From assembly GCA_030538415.1 (NCBI GenBank), contig JAUNTY010000032.1, forward strand, positions 1-34,387: 34,387 nt of DNA. The letters run 5' to 3'. The notes under the pieces were generated by a model. The model was not told where the DNA came from and made no database searches. It saw only the letters and a list, made by a program, of their open reading frames with translations. This document shows, in pieces, positions 7,839 to 15,358 of this stretch (positions within the stretch are counted from its first letter, which is position 1; each line of letters opens with the position of its first letter). Source of the stretch: Neisseria sp. Lineage in GTDB: Bacteria > Pseudomonadota > Gammaproteobacteria > Burkholderiales > Neisseriaceae. The position numbers and the translations under genes are program-made.

Positions 7839-8162
7839 ATGTTGATTTCCAATCTTGAATTTATTCCCGACCGCAAAGTGGTCAAACATCTGGGGCTGGT
7901 GCAGGGCTCGACCGTGCGTGCCAAGCATTTGGGGCGCGATTTCATGGCCGGTTTGAAAAACATGGTGGGCGGCGAGCTCAAAGGCTATACCGAGCTCTTG
8001 AACGAATCACGCGAAGAAGCGCTGGCGCGGATGACCGAGCAGGCGCGCCAGGCCGGTGCAAATGCGGTGTTGAACGTGCGTTTTTCCACCTCTTCGGTGG
8101 CCGCGGGCGCAGCGGAAATTTTTGCCTACGGCACCGCAGTGGTGCTGGAAAACGAAGTGTGA
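7839..8162 (+). CDS. YbjQ/UPF0145 family protein
   Basis: This 107-residue soluble protein belongs to the YbjQ/UPF0145 family, a small alpha-beta fold known to form pentamers in solved members and sometimes labelled a heavy-metal-binding domain. Family features are VQGSTVRAKHLGRDF near residues 26-40, GGELKGYTELL, then the helix SREEALARMTEQARQAGANAV and the strand FAYGTAVVLE. No signal peptide is seen and no certain metal ligands are visible. The start is preceded by GCGGAG. It begins a three-gene operon: the next start is 13 bases after its stop. Function is unknown; membrane or envelope stress is a guess from the neighbouring protease. Confidence 0.85.
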   Translation: MLISNLEFIPDRKVVKHLGLVQGSTVRAKHLGRDFMAGLKNMVGGELKGYTELLNESREEALARMTEQARQAGANAVLNVRFSTSSVAAGAAEIFAYGTAVVLENEV

Positions 8163-8175
8163 ACGGAGGCGCCTG

Positions 8176-8652
8176 ATGGATGCCGCGTGGATAGTTTTGC
8201 TGAAAACCGTCTGGCCGCTGTTGCTGCTGCCGGTGGCGTTTGTGGTCGGCAATATTCTGGAAAAGCGCCATTATGCCGATATTTTGCGGCGCGAGGCCGA
8301 GTTGCACCATATCGTGGTGGTGGCGTCGCGCTTCCCGCCGGATGAATTCGGCGGCCAGTTTCTGGTCAAAGGCAGTGCGGTGGTGTCGAGCGATTATTTC
8401 CGCCGCATGCTGGCCGCATTCCGGCAGATTTTCGGCGGCAATATCAGAAGCTACGAAAGCCTGCTCGACCGCGGCCGCCGCGAAGCCCTGCTGCGCATGA
8501 AGGCGCAGGCGGCGGCACAGGGGGCGAATGCGGTGTTTAATGTGAAAATCGACACTTCGTCGCTGTCGCAGGTCGACAAAGGCTCCGGCGCGGTGGGCAC
8601 GGTAGAGGTGCTGGCATACGGCACCGCCGGAACGCTGGCCGATGAAGTTTGA
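8176..8652 (+). CDS. Membrane-anchored YbjQ-like protein
   Basis: This 158-residue protein has an N-terminal membrane segment (about residues 5-25, WIVLLKTVWPLLLLPVAFVV) joined to a second YbjQ-type domain. That domain has VVASRFPPDEF, the helix RREALLRMKAQAAAQGANAV and the closing strand VLAYGTAGTLADEV. It parallels the soluble paralogue just upstream, so the pair may form mixed oligomers at the membrane (inference). I chose the ATG at 8176 because GGAGG sits seven bases upstream; an earlier in-frame ATG at 8122 lies inside the previous gene. Its stop overlaps the M48 protease start by 11 bases. Confidence 0.82.
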   Translation: MDAAWIVLLKTVWPLLLLPVAFVVGNILEKRHYADILRREAELHHIVVVASRFPPDEFGGQFLVKGSAVVSSDYFRRMLAAFRQIFGGNIRSYESLLDRGRREALLRMKAQAAAQGANAVFNVKIDTSSLSQVDKGSGAVGTVEVLAYGTAGTLADEV

Positions 8653-9454
8653 AAACCACCGCTTCGACGAGCGGCTCAACCCGAATATTACACACGAACA
8701 TCCCCTGAAAGAGCTGCTGCGCCTGGGCGTGTGGCTGGCGGTGTTGGCCGCCGCCGTCTGGCTGGCTGTGGGGCTGCTGGTGCGCATGCTGCCTCATGCC
8801 GTTTCGCTGCACAACGAAAACCGCTGGCTGGCGCCGCTGGCCGCGCCGCTGCTTGAACATGCACGCGAAGATGCGCCGATGCAGGCCTTGGCCGACAAAA
8901 TCGCCGCTTCGATGCAGTTGCCGCCGGGCAGCGTGCGCGTACACATCGCTGACGACGATACGGTGAACGCCTTTGCTACGTTTGGCGGTCATGTGGTCAT
9001 GATGCAGGGGCTGTTGGATGTGTTGCCCAGCGAAGAAGCCGTGGCGGCGGTGCTGGCGCATGAAATCGGCCACATCCGCGCCCGCGACCCTTTGCGCGGC
9101 ATGTCGCGCAGCCTGCTGATGGGCGCGGCGGTTTCGCTGGTGTTCGGCGGAGATTATTTCAACAACATGGGTTATCTGGAAAACCTGCGCTACAGCCGCA
9201 CACTGGAAGAAGCCGCCGATGCGGAGGCAGTACGTTTTTCCGCCATACATTACCGGCATATCGGCGGCGCGGTGCAGATGCTGGAAACCCTCGCTGAGCA
9301 GGAAAAGCAGATAGCGGCGCAAGACTGGCGCTGGTTTGCCAGCCATCCGCATCCGCAGATGAGAATCGCCGCGATTCGGCAGTTGGCACGGCAATCGGGC
9401 TATGCGGAAAAAGCGCCCGTGCTGCCCAACCGTTGGCGCAAACAGCCGGAATAA
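8642..9454 (+). CDS. M48 family membrane metalloprotease
   Basis: This 270-residue zinc protease has an N-terminal membrane helix (about residues 25-48) and an M48 peptidase domain. The zinc motif HEIGH is at residues 140-144, and the third ligand lies in TLEEAADAEAVRF near residues 190-202. The SHPHPQMRIAAIR segment near the C-terminus is typical of HtpX/Oma1-like relatives. The sequence lacks HtpX's two N-terminal hairpins and is shorter, so it is an M48 relative and not HtpX itself. Translational overlap with the membrane YbjQ-like gene suggests the three proteins work together, perhaps in membrane protein quality control. A Correia-type element starts at the base after the stop codon. Confidence 0.87.
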   Translation: MKFENHRFDERLNPNITHEHPLKELLRLGVWLAVLAAAVWLAVGLLVRMLPHAVSLHNENRWLAPLAAPLLEHAREDAPMQALADKIAASMQLPPGSVRVHIADDDTVNAFATFGGHVVMMQGLLDVLPSEEAVAAVLAHEIGHIRARDPLRGMSRSLLMGAAVSLVFGGDYFNNMGYLENLRYSRTLEEAADAEAVRFSAIHYRHIGGAVQMLETLAEQEKQIAAQDWRWFASHPHPQMRIAAIRQLARQSGYAEKAPVLPNRWRKQPE

Positions 9455-9562
9455 TATAGTCGAAGAAATGAGTTTCTGCTACGGCGTTGGCTCGCCTTGT
9501 CGTACTATCTGTACTGTCTGCGGCTCGCCGCCTTGTATCAGAATCTAATTTCTCCGACTATA
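9455..9562 (+). repeat. Correia-type element 5, 108 bp
   Basis: The arms are TATAGTCGAAGAAATGAG and TATAGTCGGAGAAATTAG. The core reads TACGGCGTTGGCTCGCC, CGTACTATCTGTACTGTC and GCGGCTCGCCGCCTTGTA. It begins immediately after the TAA of the M48 protease gene. It is the same subtype as elements 2 and 10. Confidence 0.87.
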
Positions 9563-9659
9563 TGGCGGCATCGAGTTAAAATGGAAACGGGTTTGCCTGT
9601 CGGCCAAAAAATTTGCAGCGGGCGCCCATCCCTCATCGACCGCATCCGCCTTGTCAAGC

Positions 9660-9698
9660 CTTTCAGACGGCCTCTGTTATTCAAGGCCGTCTGAAAGC
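9660..9698. repeat. DUS inverted pair upstream of hldA
   Basis: TTTCAGACGGCCT and AAGGCCGTCTGAAAG face each other with a short loop, 13 bases before the hldA start. It is either the terminator of an upstream transcript or a leader hairpin for hldA. No T-run follows. Confidence 0.55.
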
Positions 9699-9710
9699 AA
9701 ATAACCAACA

Positions 9711-10685
9711 ATGGAACAAACTATGGTTTTCAACAGCGATACCGAACAACTCAAACAACGTTTCGCCCAAGCCCGCGTGTTGGTGGTGGGCGATGTGATG
9801 CTTGACCGCTACTGGTTTGGCGATGTGTCGCGCATTTCGCCCGAAGCGCCGGTGCCGGTGGCAAAAATCGGCAAAGTCGACCAGCGCGCGGGCGGGGCGG
9901 CCAACGTGGCGCGCAATATCGCCTCTTTGGGCGGACAGGTTGCGCTGCTGTCGGTTACCGGCGACGATGAAGCCGCCGATGCGCTTGATGACTTGATGCG
10001 GCAAGACGGCGTGGCCTCGCATTTGTTGCGCGACGCCGAAATCGCCACCACGGTCAAACTGCGCGTGGTCGCCCGCAACCAGCAGCTGATTCGTCTCGAT
10101 TTCGAAGAAACGCCGCACCGCGAAATTCTCGACAGCGCCAAAGAAACCTACCGCCAATTGCTGGCCGATTACGACGTGGTGATTTTGTCCGACTACGGTA
10201 AAGGCGGGCTGCTGCATGTTTCCAGCATGATAGACTGGGCGCGTGAAGCCGGAAAAGCCGTGCTCATCGACCCCAAAGGCGACGATTACGAAAAATACAC
10301 CGGCGCGACCCTGCTCACGCCCAACCGCGCCGAATTGAAAGAAGTGGTCGGCAGCTGGAAAAACGAAGCCGAGCTCACCGAAAAAGCTCAATCGCTGCGC
10401 CGCCGCCTCGAAATGGACGCCTTGCTGCTGACCCGCAGCGAAGAGGGCATGAGCCTGTTCCGCCACGAACAAATCGACCACCAGCCCACGCGCGCGCAGG
10501 AAGTGTATGACGTATCCGGCGCGGGCGACACCGTCATCGCCAGCATGGGCTTAGCCTTGGCGGCAGGCTTCGGCATGACCGACGCCATGCACCTGGCCAA
10601 CACCGCCGCCGGCGTGGTGGTGGCGAAATTGGGTACGGCGGTGTGCCGTTTTGATGAATTGGATGCCGCATTGGCCGAACAATAA
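9711..10685 (+). CDS. hldA: D-glycero-beta-D-manno-heptose-7-phosphate kinase
   Basis: This 324-residue PfkB/ribokinase-family kinase phosphorylates heptose 7-phosphate at C1 in ADP-heptose synthesis for the LPS inner core. Visible motifs are VLVVGDVMLDRYWFGDVSRI near residues 24-43, QRAGGAANVARNIASLGG, ILSDYGKGGL, and the catalytic VSGAGDTVIA near residue 268. It corresponds to the N-terminal half of the bifunctional HldE of E. coli; the nucleotidyltransferase half is absent, as expected in Neisseria, where it is a separate gene. An alternative start at 9723 (MVFNSD) cannot be excluded because neither ATG has a strong ribosome site. The partner epimerase hldD lies downstream beyond an inserted cassette. 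Confidence 0.93.
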   Translation: MEQTMVFNSDTEQLKQRFAQARVLVVGDVMLDRYWFGDVSRISPEAPVPVAKIGKVDQRAGGAANVARNIASLGGQVALLSVTGDDEAADALDDLMRQDGVASHLLRDAEIATTVKLRVVARNQQLIRLDFEETPHREILDSAKETYRQLLADYDVVILSDYGKGGLLHVSSMIDWAREAGKAVLIDPKGDDYEKYTGATLLTPNRAELKEVVGSWKNEAELTEKAQSLRRRLEMDALLLTRSEEGMSLFRHEQIDHQPTRAQEVYDVSGAGDTVIASMGLALAAGFGMTDAMHLANTAAGVVVAKLGTAVCRFDELDAALAEQ

Positions 10686-10703
10686 TTCAAGGCCGTCTGA
10701 AAA

Positions 10704-10855
10704 TATAGTGAAAAAACTTACTCTACTACCGCGTTGCTGCGCCCTGCTCAAAGAGGGGGCTTGACTAAGCTACTGAAGCAGCAAGTCCGCCGCCCCGTAC
10801 TACTTGTACTGTCTTCGGCTTGCTGCCTTGTATTAAAGTAAGTTTTTCCACTATA
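10704..10855 (+). repeat. Correia-type element 6, 152 bp long form
   Basis: The arms are TATAGTGAAAAAACTTACT and TATAGTGGAAAAACTTACT. It carries the roughly 50-bp extra core of the long Correia class, with GCTCAAAGAG, CTGAAGCAGCAAGTC and then CGTACTACTTGTACTGTC. It is the only long-form copy in the window. In meningococcal long forms this segment holds an IHF site; I do not see a clear IHF match here. It lies between hldA and the kinase cassette. Confidence 0.85.
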
Positions 10856-10891
10856 TCGAATGGCTTTCAGACGGCCTCGGAGGGAAAAGCT

Positions 10892-11074
10892 ATGCAACAA
10901 CCCGATTTGGAACAAATCCGCCGCAAACAGGGTGAATTGGAAGCCGCTTACCGCGCATGGATTGCGGAAAAAGCGAAGTATGAAATCCTGGCTTTTGCAG
11001 ATGAAAAAGGCAATGTAGTGCGACATTATCCCGATGGGCATACGGAGATTGTGTATGAAGCCGAAGCAGGCTAG
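10892..11074 (+). CDS. Small protein upstream of zeta-like kinase, possible antitoxin
   Basis: This 60-residue acidic protein is not recognised by family. Residues 7-30 form a predicted helix rich in Glu, Gln and Ala (EQIRRKQGELEAAYRAWI), followed by a beta-rich part with VRHYPDGHTEIVYEAE. A strong GGAGGG ribosome site precedes the ATG at good distance. Its last 20 bases overlap the start of the zeta-like kinase gene, the arrangement usual for an antitoxin ahead of its toxin. The antitoxin role is inference from size, order and overlap. It could also be a small regulatory or scaffold partner. Confidence 0.6.
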   Translation: MQQPDLEQIRRKQGELEAAYRAWIAEKAKYEILAFADEKGNVVRHYPDGHTEIVYEAEAG

Positions 11075-11637
11075 GGCTGTGTTTTATTGCGGCACCAATG
11101 GCGCAGGCAAAACGACTTTGCGCGGCCTGAATCATGATGCGGTTTCTGTTGTAATTGATTCTGACCACATCGCAGTAGAAATCAACCCTCAAAATCCGCG
11201 TGGTGCGGACATGGAAGCAGGAAGACGGGCTTTGCAGCTTTTTCAGACGGCCATAAACAGCGGCATCTCGTTTTCGATGGAATCTGCACTGTCGGGCGTT
11301 TCTGTATTGAAGAGAATGGAAAAGGCCAGGGCAGCGGGTTTTCATATTATTTTGAATTATATCGGATTATTGTCTGCCGATTTGCACGTCGAACGGGTTC
11401 GCGCCCGCATCCGCAGCGGCGGCCATCCTGTTGGCGAGCAGGTCATCCGCAGGCGTTTTGTTGAGAGTCAGGCAAATTTGGCATCTGCGGTTGTTGGCTG
11501 ATGAAACTTACATTTATGATAATTCAAGCAATAGCCCGACATTGGTATTGTATATTGCCGCAGGCGCTATTTACCCGCAAGTTGATAAACTTCCAACTTG
11601 GGCGGCACAGGTAATCCAAACATTAAAGGCCGTCTGA
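11055..11637 (+). pseudogene. Zeta-toxin-like P-loop kinase, apparently frameshifted
   Basis: The intact part (11055-11501, 148 codons) begins with Walker A GTNGAGKTTL near residues 13-22. VVIDSDHIAVEINP, FSMESALSG and the family segment RARIRSGGHPVGEQVIRRRF follow. This matches zeta-type kinases, which in toxin systems phosphorylate UDP-amino sugars. After NLASAVVG a TGA stops the frame. The expected continuation LLADETYIYDNSS is in the +1 frame and runs to 11637, giving a family-sized protein of about 190 residues. A net +1 change between about 11470 and 11500 explains this. The stop of the second frame lies in a DUS, and another reverse DUS core is inside the gene near 11242. A sequencing error or programmed shift is possible. 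Confidence 0.75.
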
Positions 11638-11656
11638 AAGCCTTTCAGACGGCCTT
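11626..11656. terminator. DUS inverted pair ahead of hldD
   Basis: AAGGCCGTCTGAAAG and CTTTCAGACGGCCTT are separated by one base, so three or more pairs must open to form the loop. It follows the zeta-like gene and ends 22 bases before the hldD start. No T-run follows, so termination may be incomplete. Confidence 0.5.
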
Positions 11657-11678
11657 GGCAAGAAAAGGAAAAAAAATC

Positions 11679-12680
11679 ATGACCATCATCGTAACCGGCG
11701 CGGCCGGCTTTATCGGCAGCAACATCGTCAAAGGCCTCAACGAGCGCGGCATCACCGACATCGTGGCGGTGGACAACCTCACCCGCGGCGACAAGTTCCG
11801 CAATCTGGTGAATTGCGAAATCAGCCATTATCTCGACAAACACGAATTCATCCGCCAGGTGCGCGAGCATGTGCTGCCGTATGACAACATCCGCGCGGTG
11901 TTCCACGACGGCGCCTGCTCCGACACCATGGAGCACAACGGCCTCTATATGATGGACAACAACTATCAATACAGCCTCGATTTGCTCGATTGGTGCCAAG
12001 ATGAGCGCATTCCCTATCTTTATGCCTCCAGCGCGGCGGTGTACGGCAAGGGCGAGATTTTCCGCGAAGAGCGCGAGCTGGAAGCGCCGTTGAATGTGTA
12101 CGGCTATTCCAAATTCCTGTTTGACCAGGTGGTGCGCCGCCGCATGGAAAAAGGCCTCACCGCGCAAGTGGCCGGTTTCCGCTATTTCAACGTTTACGGC
12201 CCGCAAGAGCAGCACAAAGGCCGCATGGCTTCGGTGGCTTTCCATCATTTCAACCAGTATCGCGAAAACGGCTATGTGAATCTTTTCGGTGCCAACGACG
12301 GCTACGGCAACGGCGAGCAAACCCGCGATTTCGTCAGCGTCGAAGACGTGGTCAAAGTGAATCTGTTTTTCTTCGACCACCCCGAACAATCGGGCATCTT
12401 CAACCTCGGCACCGGCAAAAGCCAGCCGTTTAACGACCTGGCCGCCGCCACCGTCAACGCCTGCCGCGTGGCCGAAGGCAAATCGGCGATGACGCTGCAA
12501 GAATTGGTGAAAGAAGAGCTGATTCGCTACATTCCCTTCCCCGACGCGCTCAAGGGCAAATACCAGAGCTTCACCGAAGCCGATATCTCGCGCCTGCGTG
12601 CCGCCGGTTACGAAGGCCGTTTCTTTGATGTAGACGAAGGCGTGAGCCGTTATGTGCACTGGATGTTGAACAATCTTTAA
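11679..12680 (+). CDS. hldD: ADP-L-glycero-D-manno-heptose 6-epimerase
   Basis: This 333-residue short-chain dehydrogenase-type epimerase converts ADP-D,D-heptose to ADP-L,D-heptose for the LPS core. The NADP-binding motif [11 protein letters not shown] is at residues 7-17. FHDGACSDT and the catalytic [10 protein letters not shown] segment (YxxxK near residue 140) follow, then [18 protein letters not shown], a signature of HldD. The ATG at 11679 follows AAGGAAAAAAAATC. An earlier in-frame ATG at 11598 would add 27 residues read through the DUS hairpin and is unlikely. Together with hldA it supplies heptose; the kinase cassette interrupts the two. Confidence 0.95.
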   Translation: MTIIVTGAAGFIGSNIVKGLNERGITDIVAVDNLTRGDKFRNLVNCEISHYLDKHEFIRQVREHVLPYDNIRAVFHDGACSDTMEHNGLYMMDNNYQYSLDLLDWCQDERIPYLYASSAAVYGKGEIFREERELEAPLNVYGYSKFLFDQVVRRRMEKGLTAQVAGFRYFNVYGPQEQHKGRMASVAFHHFNQYRENGYVNLFGANDGYGNGEQTRDFVSVEDVVKVNLFFFDHPEQSGIFNLGTGKSQPFNDLAAATVNACRVAEGKSAMTLQELVKEELIRYIPFPDALKGKYQSFTEADISRLRAAGYEGRFFDVDEGVSRYVHWMLNNL

Positions 12681-12695
12681 ATGGCCTTATAATCG

Positions 12696-12730
12696 TTTCA
12701 GACGGCCTGATTGGTAAATGCCGTCTGAAA
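12696..12730. terminator. DUS inverted pair after hldD
   Basis: TTTCAGACGGC and GCCGTCTGAAA face each other around GGTAAAT. One arm is an AT-type DUS (ATGCCGTCTGAA). It begins 16 bases past the hldD stop. Confidence 0.65.
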
Positions 12731-12780
12731 ACACAATCATAAAATAAAAACATACGCTTCATCATCTTTGCTGTTTCCCG

Positions 12781-12814
12781 TTCAGACGGCCTGAAGTCCG
12801 AAAGGCCGTCTGAA
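12781..12814. repeat. DUS inverted pair in the rraA leader region
   Basis: TTCAGACGGCCT and AGGCCGTCTGAA enclose ten bases. The hairpin ends 26 bases before rraA and is the second DUS pair in the 160-bp hldD-rraA gap. Confidence 0.6.
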
Positions 12815-12840
12815 ACTCAAAACCAAAAAAGGAGCGCATC

Positions 12841-13338
12841 ATGAGTGAGAAATACGAATTTGCCACCGCCGATTTAATCGACATCGCCCCCGACACGCCT
12901 TCGTGCGAGGTGCAGTTCCGCCGCTTCGGCCGCCGCCAGCGGTTTTGCGGCAAAATCCGCACGGTGAAATGCGAGCGTGACAACGGCCTGATTAAACAAC
13001 TGATGAACAGCCATTCCGATGGCGAAGTGTTGGTCATCGACGGCGGCGGTTCGCTCTATAGCGCACTGATGGGCGATTTGATTGCGGGTGCAGGCGCGGC
13101 CAACGGCTGGGCAGGCGCGGTGATTTACGGCGTGATTCGCGACAGCGAAGCCATCAACAGCATGGATTTCGGCGTGAAAGCGCTCGGCAGCAATCCGCGC
13201 AAAAGCGGCAAAACCGGCGCGGGCGAAGTGGATGCGGTGGTAACCTTCGGCGGCGTCGATTTCGTGCCCGGCCATTATCTCTACAGCGATGCCGACGGCG
13301 TGTTGGTGTCGCCGCAACCGATTGAAAACAAGGATTAA
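12841..13338 (+). CDS. rraA: RraA family protein (RNase E regulator / aldolase fold)
   Basis: This 165-residue protein belongs to the RraA family. E. coli RraA binds RNase E and dampens its activity, while other members are divalent-metal hydroxymethylglutarate or oxaloacetate-type aldolases. The typical start YEFATADLIDIAPDTPSCEV, the central LVIDGGGSLYSALMGDLIA and GAVIYGVIRDSEAI are all present. GVIRDS holds the Arg-Asp pair used by the aldolase members for pyruvoyl substrates, so catalysis cannot be excluded. GGAGCG precedes the ATG. The OsmC-like gene starts two bases after its stop, so the two are an operon. Confidence 0.88.
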   Translation: MSEKYEFATADLIDIAPDTPSCEVQFRRFGRRQRFCGKIRTVKCERDNGLIKQLMNSHSDGEVLVIDGGGSLYSALMGDLIAGAGAANGWAGAVIYGVIRDSEAINSMDFGVKALGSNPRKSGKTGAGEVDAVVTFGGVDFVPGHYLYSDADGVLVSPQPIENKD

Positions 13339-13340
13339 AC

Positions 13341-13757
13341 ATGCAAGTTACTTCAAAATGGCTGGATAATATGTGTTTCGTGGCTACCACCGAATCCGGC
13401 CACAGCGTGGTGATGGAAGGCTCGGCGGTGGAGGGCAGTGTAAAGCGCGGCCCCAGCCCGATGGAAATGCTGCTGTTGGGCGTGGCGGGCTGCTCCAGCA
13501 TCGATGTGGTGCTGATTGCCGAGAAACAACGCCAAAAAGTGGTCGACTGCCAGGCCACGGTGACCGCCAAACGCGCCGACGAAACGCCGCGCGTGTTCAC
13601 CGAAATCCACATCCATTTCAAGGTTATCGGCCATGATTTGAAGGAAAGTGCGATTGAAAAAGCGGTGCAGATGTCGGCGGAAAAATACTGCTCGGCCTCG
13701 ATTATGCTCGGCAAGGCCGCCAAGGTGACGCACAGCTTTGAAGTGGCGGCGGCGTAA
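13341..13757 (+). CDS. OsmC/YhfA family protein
   Basis: This 138-residue OsmC-fold protein is likely to reduce organic hydroperoxides or act on a related thiol-reactive substrate. The two family cysteines appear in GVAGCSSIDV (near residue 51) and AEKYCSASIML (near residue 115). The GPSPMEMLLLGVAGC arrangement matches the YhfA branch more than Ohr, and the ILAVSSF-type features of true Ohr are not seen. Linkage to rraA two bases upstream suggests co-transcription. A weak stem followed by TTTTTGTTT lies at about 13782-13814. Confidence 0.88.
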   Translation: MQVTSKWLDNMCFVATTESGHSVVMEGSAVEGSVKRGPSPMEMLLLGVAGCSSIDVVLIAEKQRQKVVDCQATVTAKRADETPRVFTEIHIHFKVIGHDLKESAIEKAVQMSAEKYCSASIMLGKAAKVTHSFEVAAA

Positions 13758-13781
13758 AGCGCTGCTTGCGGCGAATCCGGA

Positions 13782-13814
13782 AGCGGTCTCTTGAGCGGGT
13801 GCCGCTTTTTGTTT
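13782..13814 (+). terminator. Weak candidate terminator after the osmC-like gene
   Basis: AGCGG and CCGCT can pair around a loop that contains the small CTCTTGAG hairpin, followed directly by TTTTTGTTT. The stem is short. Confidence 0.35.
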
Positions 13815-14038
13815 GACGGATAACCATCAGCGGCGAAATGTCGGCCACGGCGCGCATAATCGGCTATAATACGCGGGCAGGACAAGATGCGGCGGCTGGC
13901 ATGGTGCAAACGATGCGGCCGCGCTTTGATAACAAACCATGCCGATTCGAAAACGGCGGCCAAGGCGCGGTAGCGCGGCCGGGCGGTTTCGGAATGGGTG
14001 TAAATGACAAAGATGCCGTTCAGACGGCGATAGTGGCT

Positions 14039-14740
14039 ATGGAAAATATTGTAGACAACAGCTTGAGCGAAGCGCCGACCGCTTCTTCCATGATTGGCGA
14101 AGAGCGCCACGATTCCGAGCTGTTTCGCGTGTATGCCGCGATTTTGGATGCGATTACCGACCGCATCCTGCAGCCCGGCAAAAAATTGACCGAATCGGCG
14201 CTGTGCCGCCAGATGCACTGCTCGCGCAGCACCGTGCGCAGCGCCTTGTCGCTGCTGGCGCACGACAGGATTGTCGATTTGGAGCCCAACCGCGGCGCGT
14301 TTGTGCACGTGCCGGATGCGAAAGAAACCAAGGATGTGTATGAGCTGCGCATCGCTTTGGAAGAAATGGTGATGGACATGCTGCTGGCGCTGCCGGATTT
14401 GCCCGCGCGCCTGCAACCGCTGTATGAGATGATTGAGAAAGAAAAAACCGCTTTCGAGCAGGGCGACCGCGTGACTTGGGTGCGTTTGGTGAACGCGTTC
14501 CACGTCGAGCTGGTGCGCCTGCTGGATAACGCGGTGCTGCTGGAGCTGATGAACTCGCTGTGCGCGCGTTCGTCGTTGATGATTGCCGTGTTCGATAAGC
14601 CGGTGCGCAACAACGGCTCGTATGAAGAGCACAAGGAAATCCTCGATTTGCTCAGCGAAGGCAAACGGGCGCGTGTGTGCAAAATGATGCGCCGCCACCT
14701 CGGCGGCTGTCAGGAGCGTTTGAACCAGCAGTTCAGCTGA
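14039..14740 (+). CDS. GntR family regulator, FCD (FadR-like) subfamily
   Basis: This 233-residue transcription factor has an N-terminal winged helix-turn-helix with LQPGKKLTESALCRQMHCSRSTVRSAL near residues 43-69 and NRGAFVHVP closing the wing. An all-helical FCD ligand domain follows (VYELRIALEEMV, then NAFHVELVRLLDN and the C-terminal MRRHLGGCQERL). FCD members bind small carboxylic acids, and the His residues in FHVEL and RRHLG fit the usual metal site. The frame is open from 13838, but the region before 14039 reads like intergenic DNA with a DUS, so I start at MENIVDNS. It could be the neisserial GdhR-type regulator; that is not verified. A DUS terminator follows. Confidence 0.8.
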   Translation: MENIVDNSLSEAPTASSMIGEERHDSELFRVYAAILDAITDRILQPGKKLTESALCRQMHCSRSTVRSALSLLAHDRIVDLEPNRGAFVHVPDAKETKDVYELRIALEEMVMDMLLALPDLPARLQPLYEMIEKEKTAFEQGDRVTWVRLVNAFHVELVRLLDNAVLLELMNSLCARSSLMIAVFDKPVRNNGSYEEHKEILDLLSEGKRARVCKMMRRHLGGCQERLNQQFS

Positions 14741-14757
14741 TGCGGGATTACCGTCAT

Positions 14758-14788
14758 AAACGCCGTCTGAAACCTTCAGACGGCGTTT
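14758..14788 (+). terminator. DUS inverted-pair terminator after gntR gene
   Basis: AAACGCCGTCTGAA and TTCAGACGGCGTTT enclose three bases, 17 bases past the stop codon. The arms use CGCCGTCTGAA and not the AG form. Confidence 0.75.
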
Positions 14789-14850
14789 GCTTTGGGATGG
14801 TGTTGTGCAGAAGCTGATGGCCGAATGAAATAACGGAATCAACTCAGCCC

Positions 14851-15066
14851 GGGGCTTTTGCAAAATTCCCCTGCCCGTCGCACCCGCGCAGGCGGGTGCC
14901 CAGTCTGAAACGCAGCTTCAGCTTAAACTTGTCAGCCTTGGTAATATGCAACCCAGTGATTCATTTTGAGTTTTTGGAATCAGGAAGATGGGCGGACAAG
15001 CAAAGCCGCGCTTTGCACTGGGCACCCGCCTGCGCGGGTGCGACGGTTATTTTTGCAAAGGTCTCA
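14851..15066. repeat. dRS3-like / IS-end composite element 1, about 216 bp
   Basis: The outer ends GGGGCTTTTGCAAAA and (inverted) GAGACCTTTGCAAAA flank two inward-facing palindromes GCACCCGCGCAGGCGGGTGC (14880-14899 and 15022-15041). The latter have the size and context of neisserial dRS3 (ATTCCCGCGCAGGCGGGAAT), with both arms changed together. No open frame of note lies inside. It resembles a NIME or a non-autonomous element with roughly 45-bp inverted ends. Confidence 0.65.
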
Positions 15067-15358
15067 GCCCGTATAGCGTGGACTCCCGCTCACGTTTTTG
15101 CGTTGTATCAGCAGTGTTCAGACGGCCTGTTGTGTTTTCGTGGGCTTGACCTACGCTACAATTGCACCGAATCTCCGGTAATCGGGTTAACCCGCTTGCT
15201 GGCGAATGGCGTTATCGGGTGATTGAGTTGAATCGGTATTCTCCGCCGTTTTGGCAAACAGACCCTAACCGGATTTTATGTTTCAGACGGCCTTTCTCAA
15301 TCAAAAAGGAGTACACTCTGCTGCTTGGGATGAGAATCGTTTTTGAACAGGAAAGTTT

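Larger units (their letters stand above)
14741..15358. other. Repeat-filled gap between gntR gene and trhA
   Basis: Besides the terminator and composite element, positions 15073-15170 hold a degraded copy of a motif seen again at 16552 and 17496 (AGCGTGGACTCCCGCTCACG, TTTTTGCGTTGTAT, then a DUS). No gene is supported. Confidence 0.55.

Noticed and set aside
13838-14038. A 67-residue N-terminal extension of the GntR regulator
   Set aside because: The sequence has no homology-like features, contains a DUS core and precedes the typical regulator start; the ATG at 14039 is more natural.
13154-14863. A 569-codon minus-strand frame across the osmC-like and gntR genes
   Set aside because: The plus-strand genes here have clear families and starts; the antisense translation has no recognisable domain and runs through intergenic DNA.
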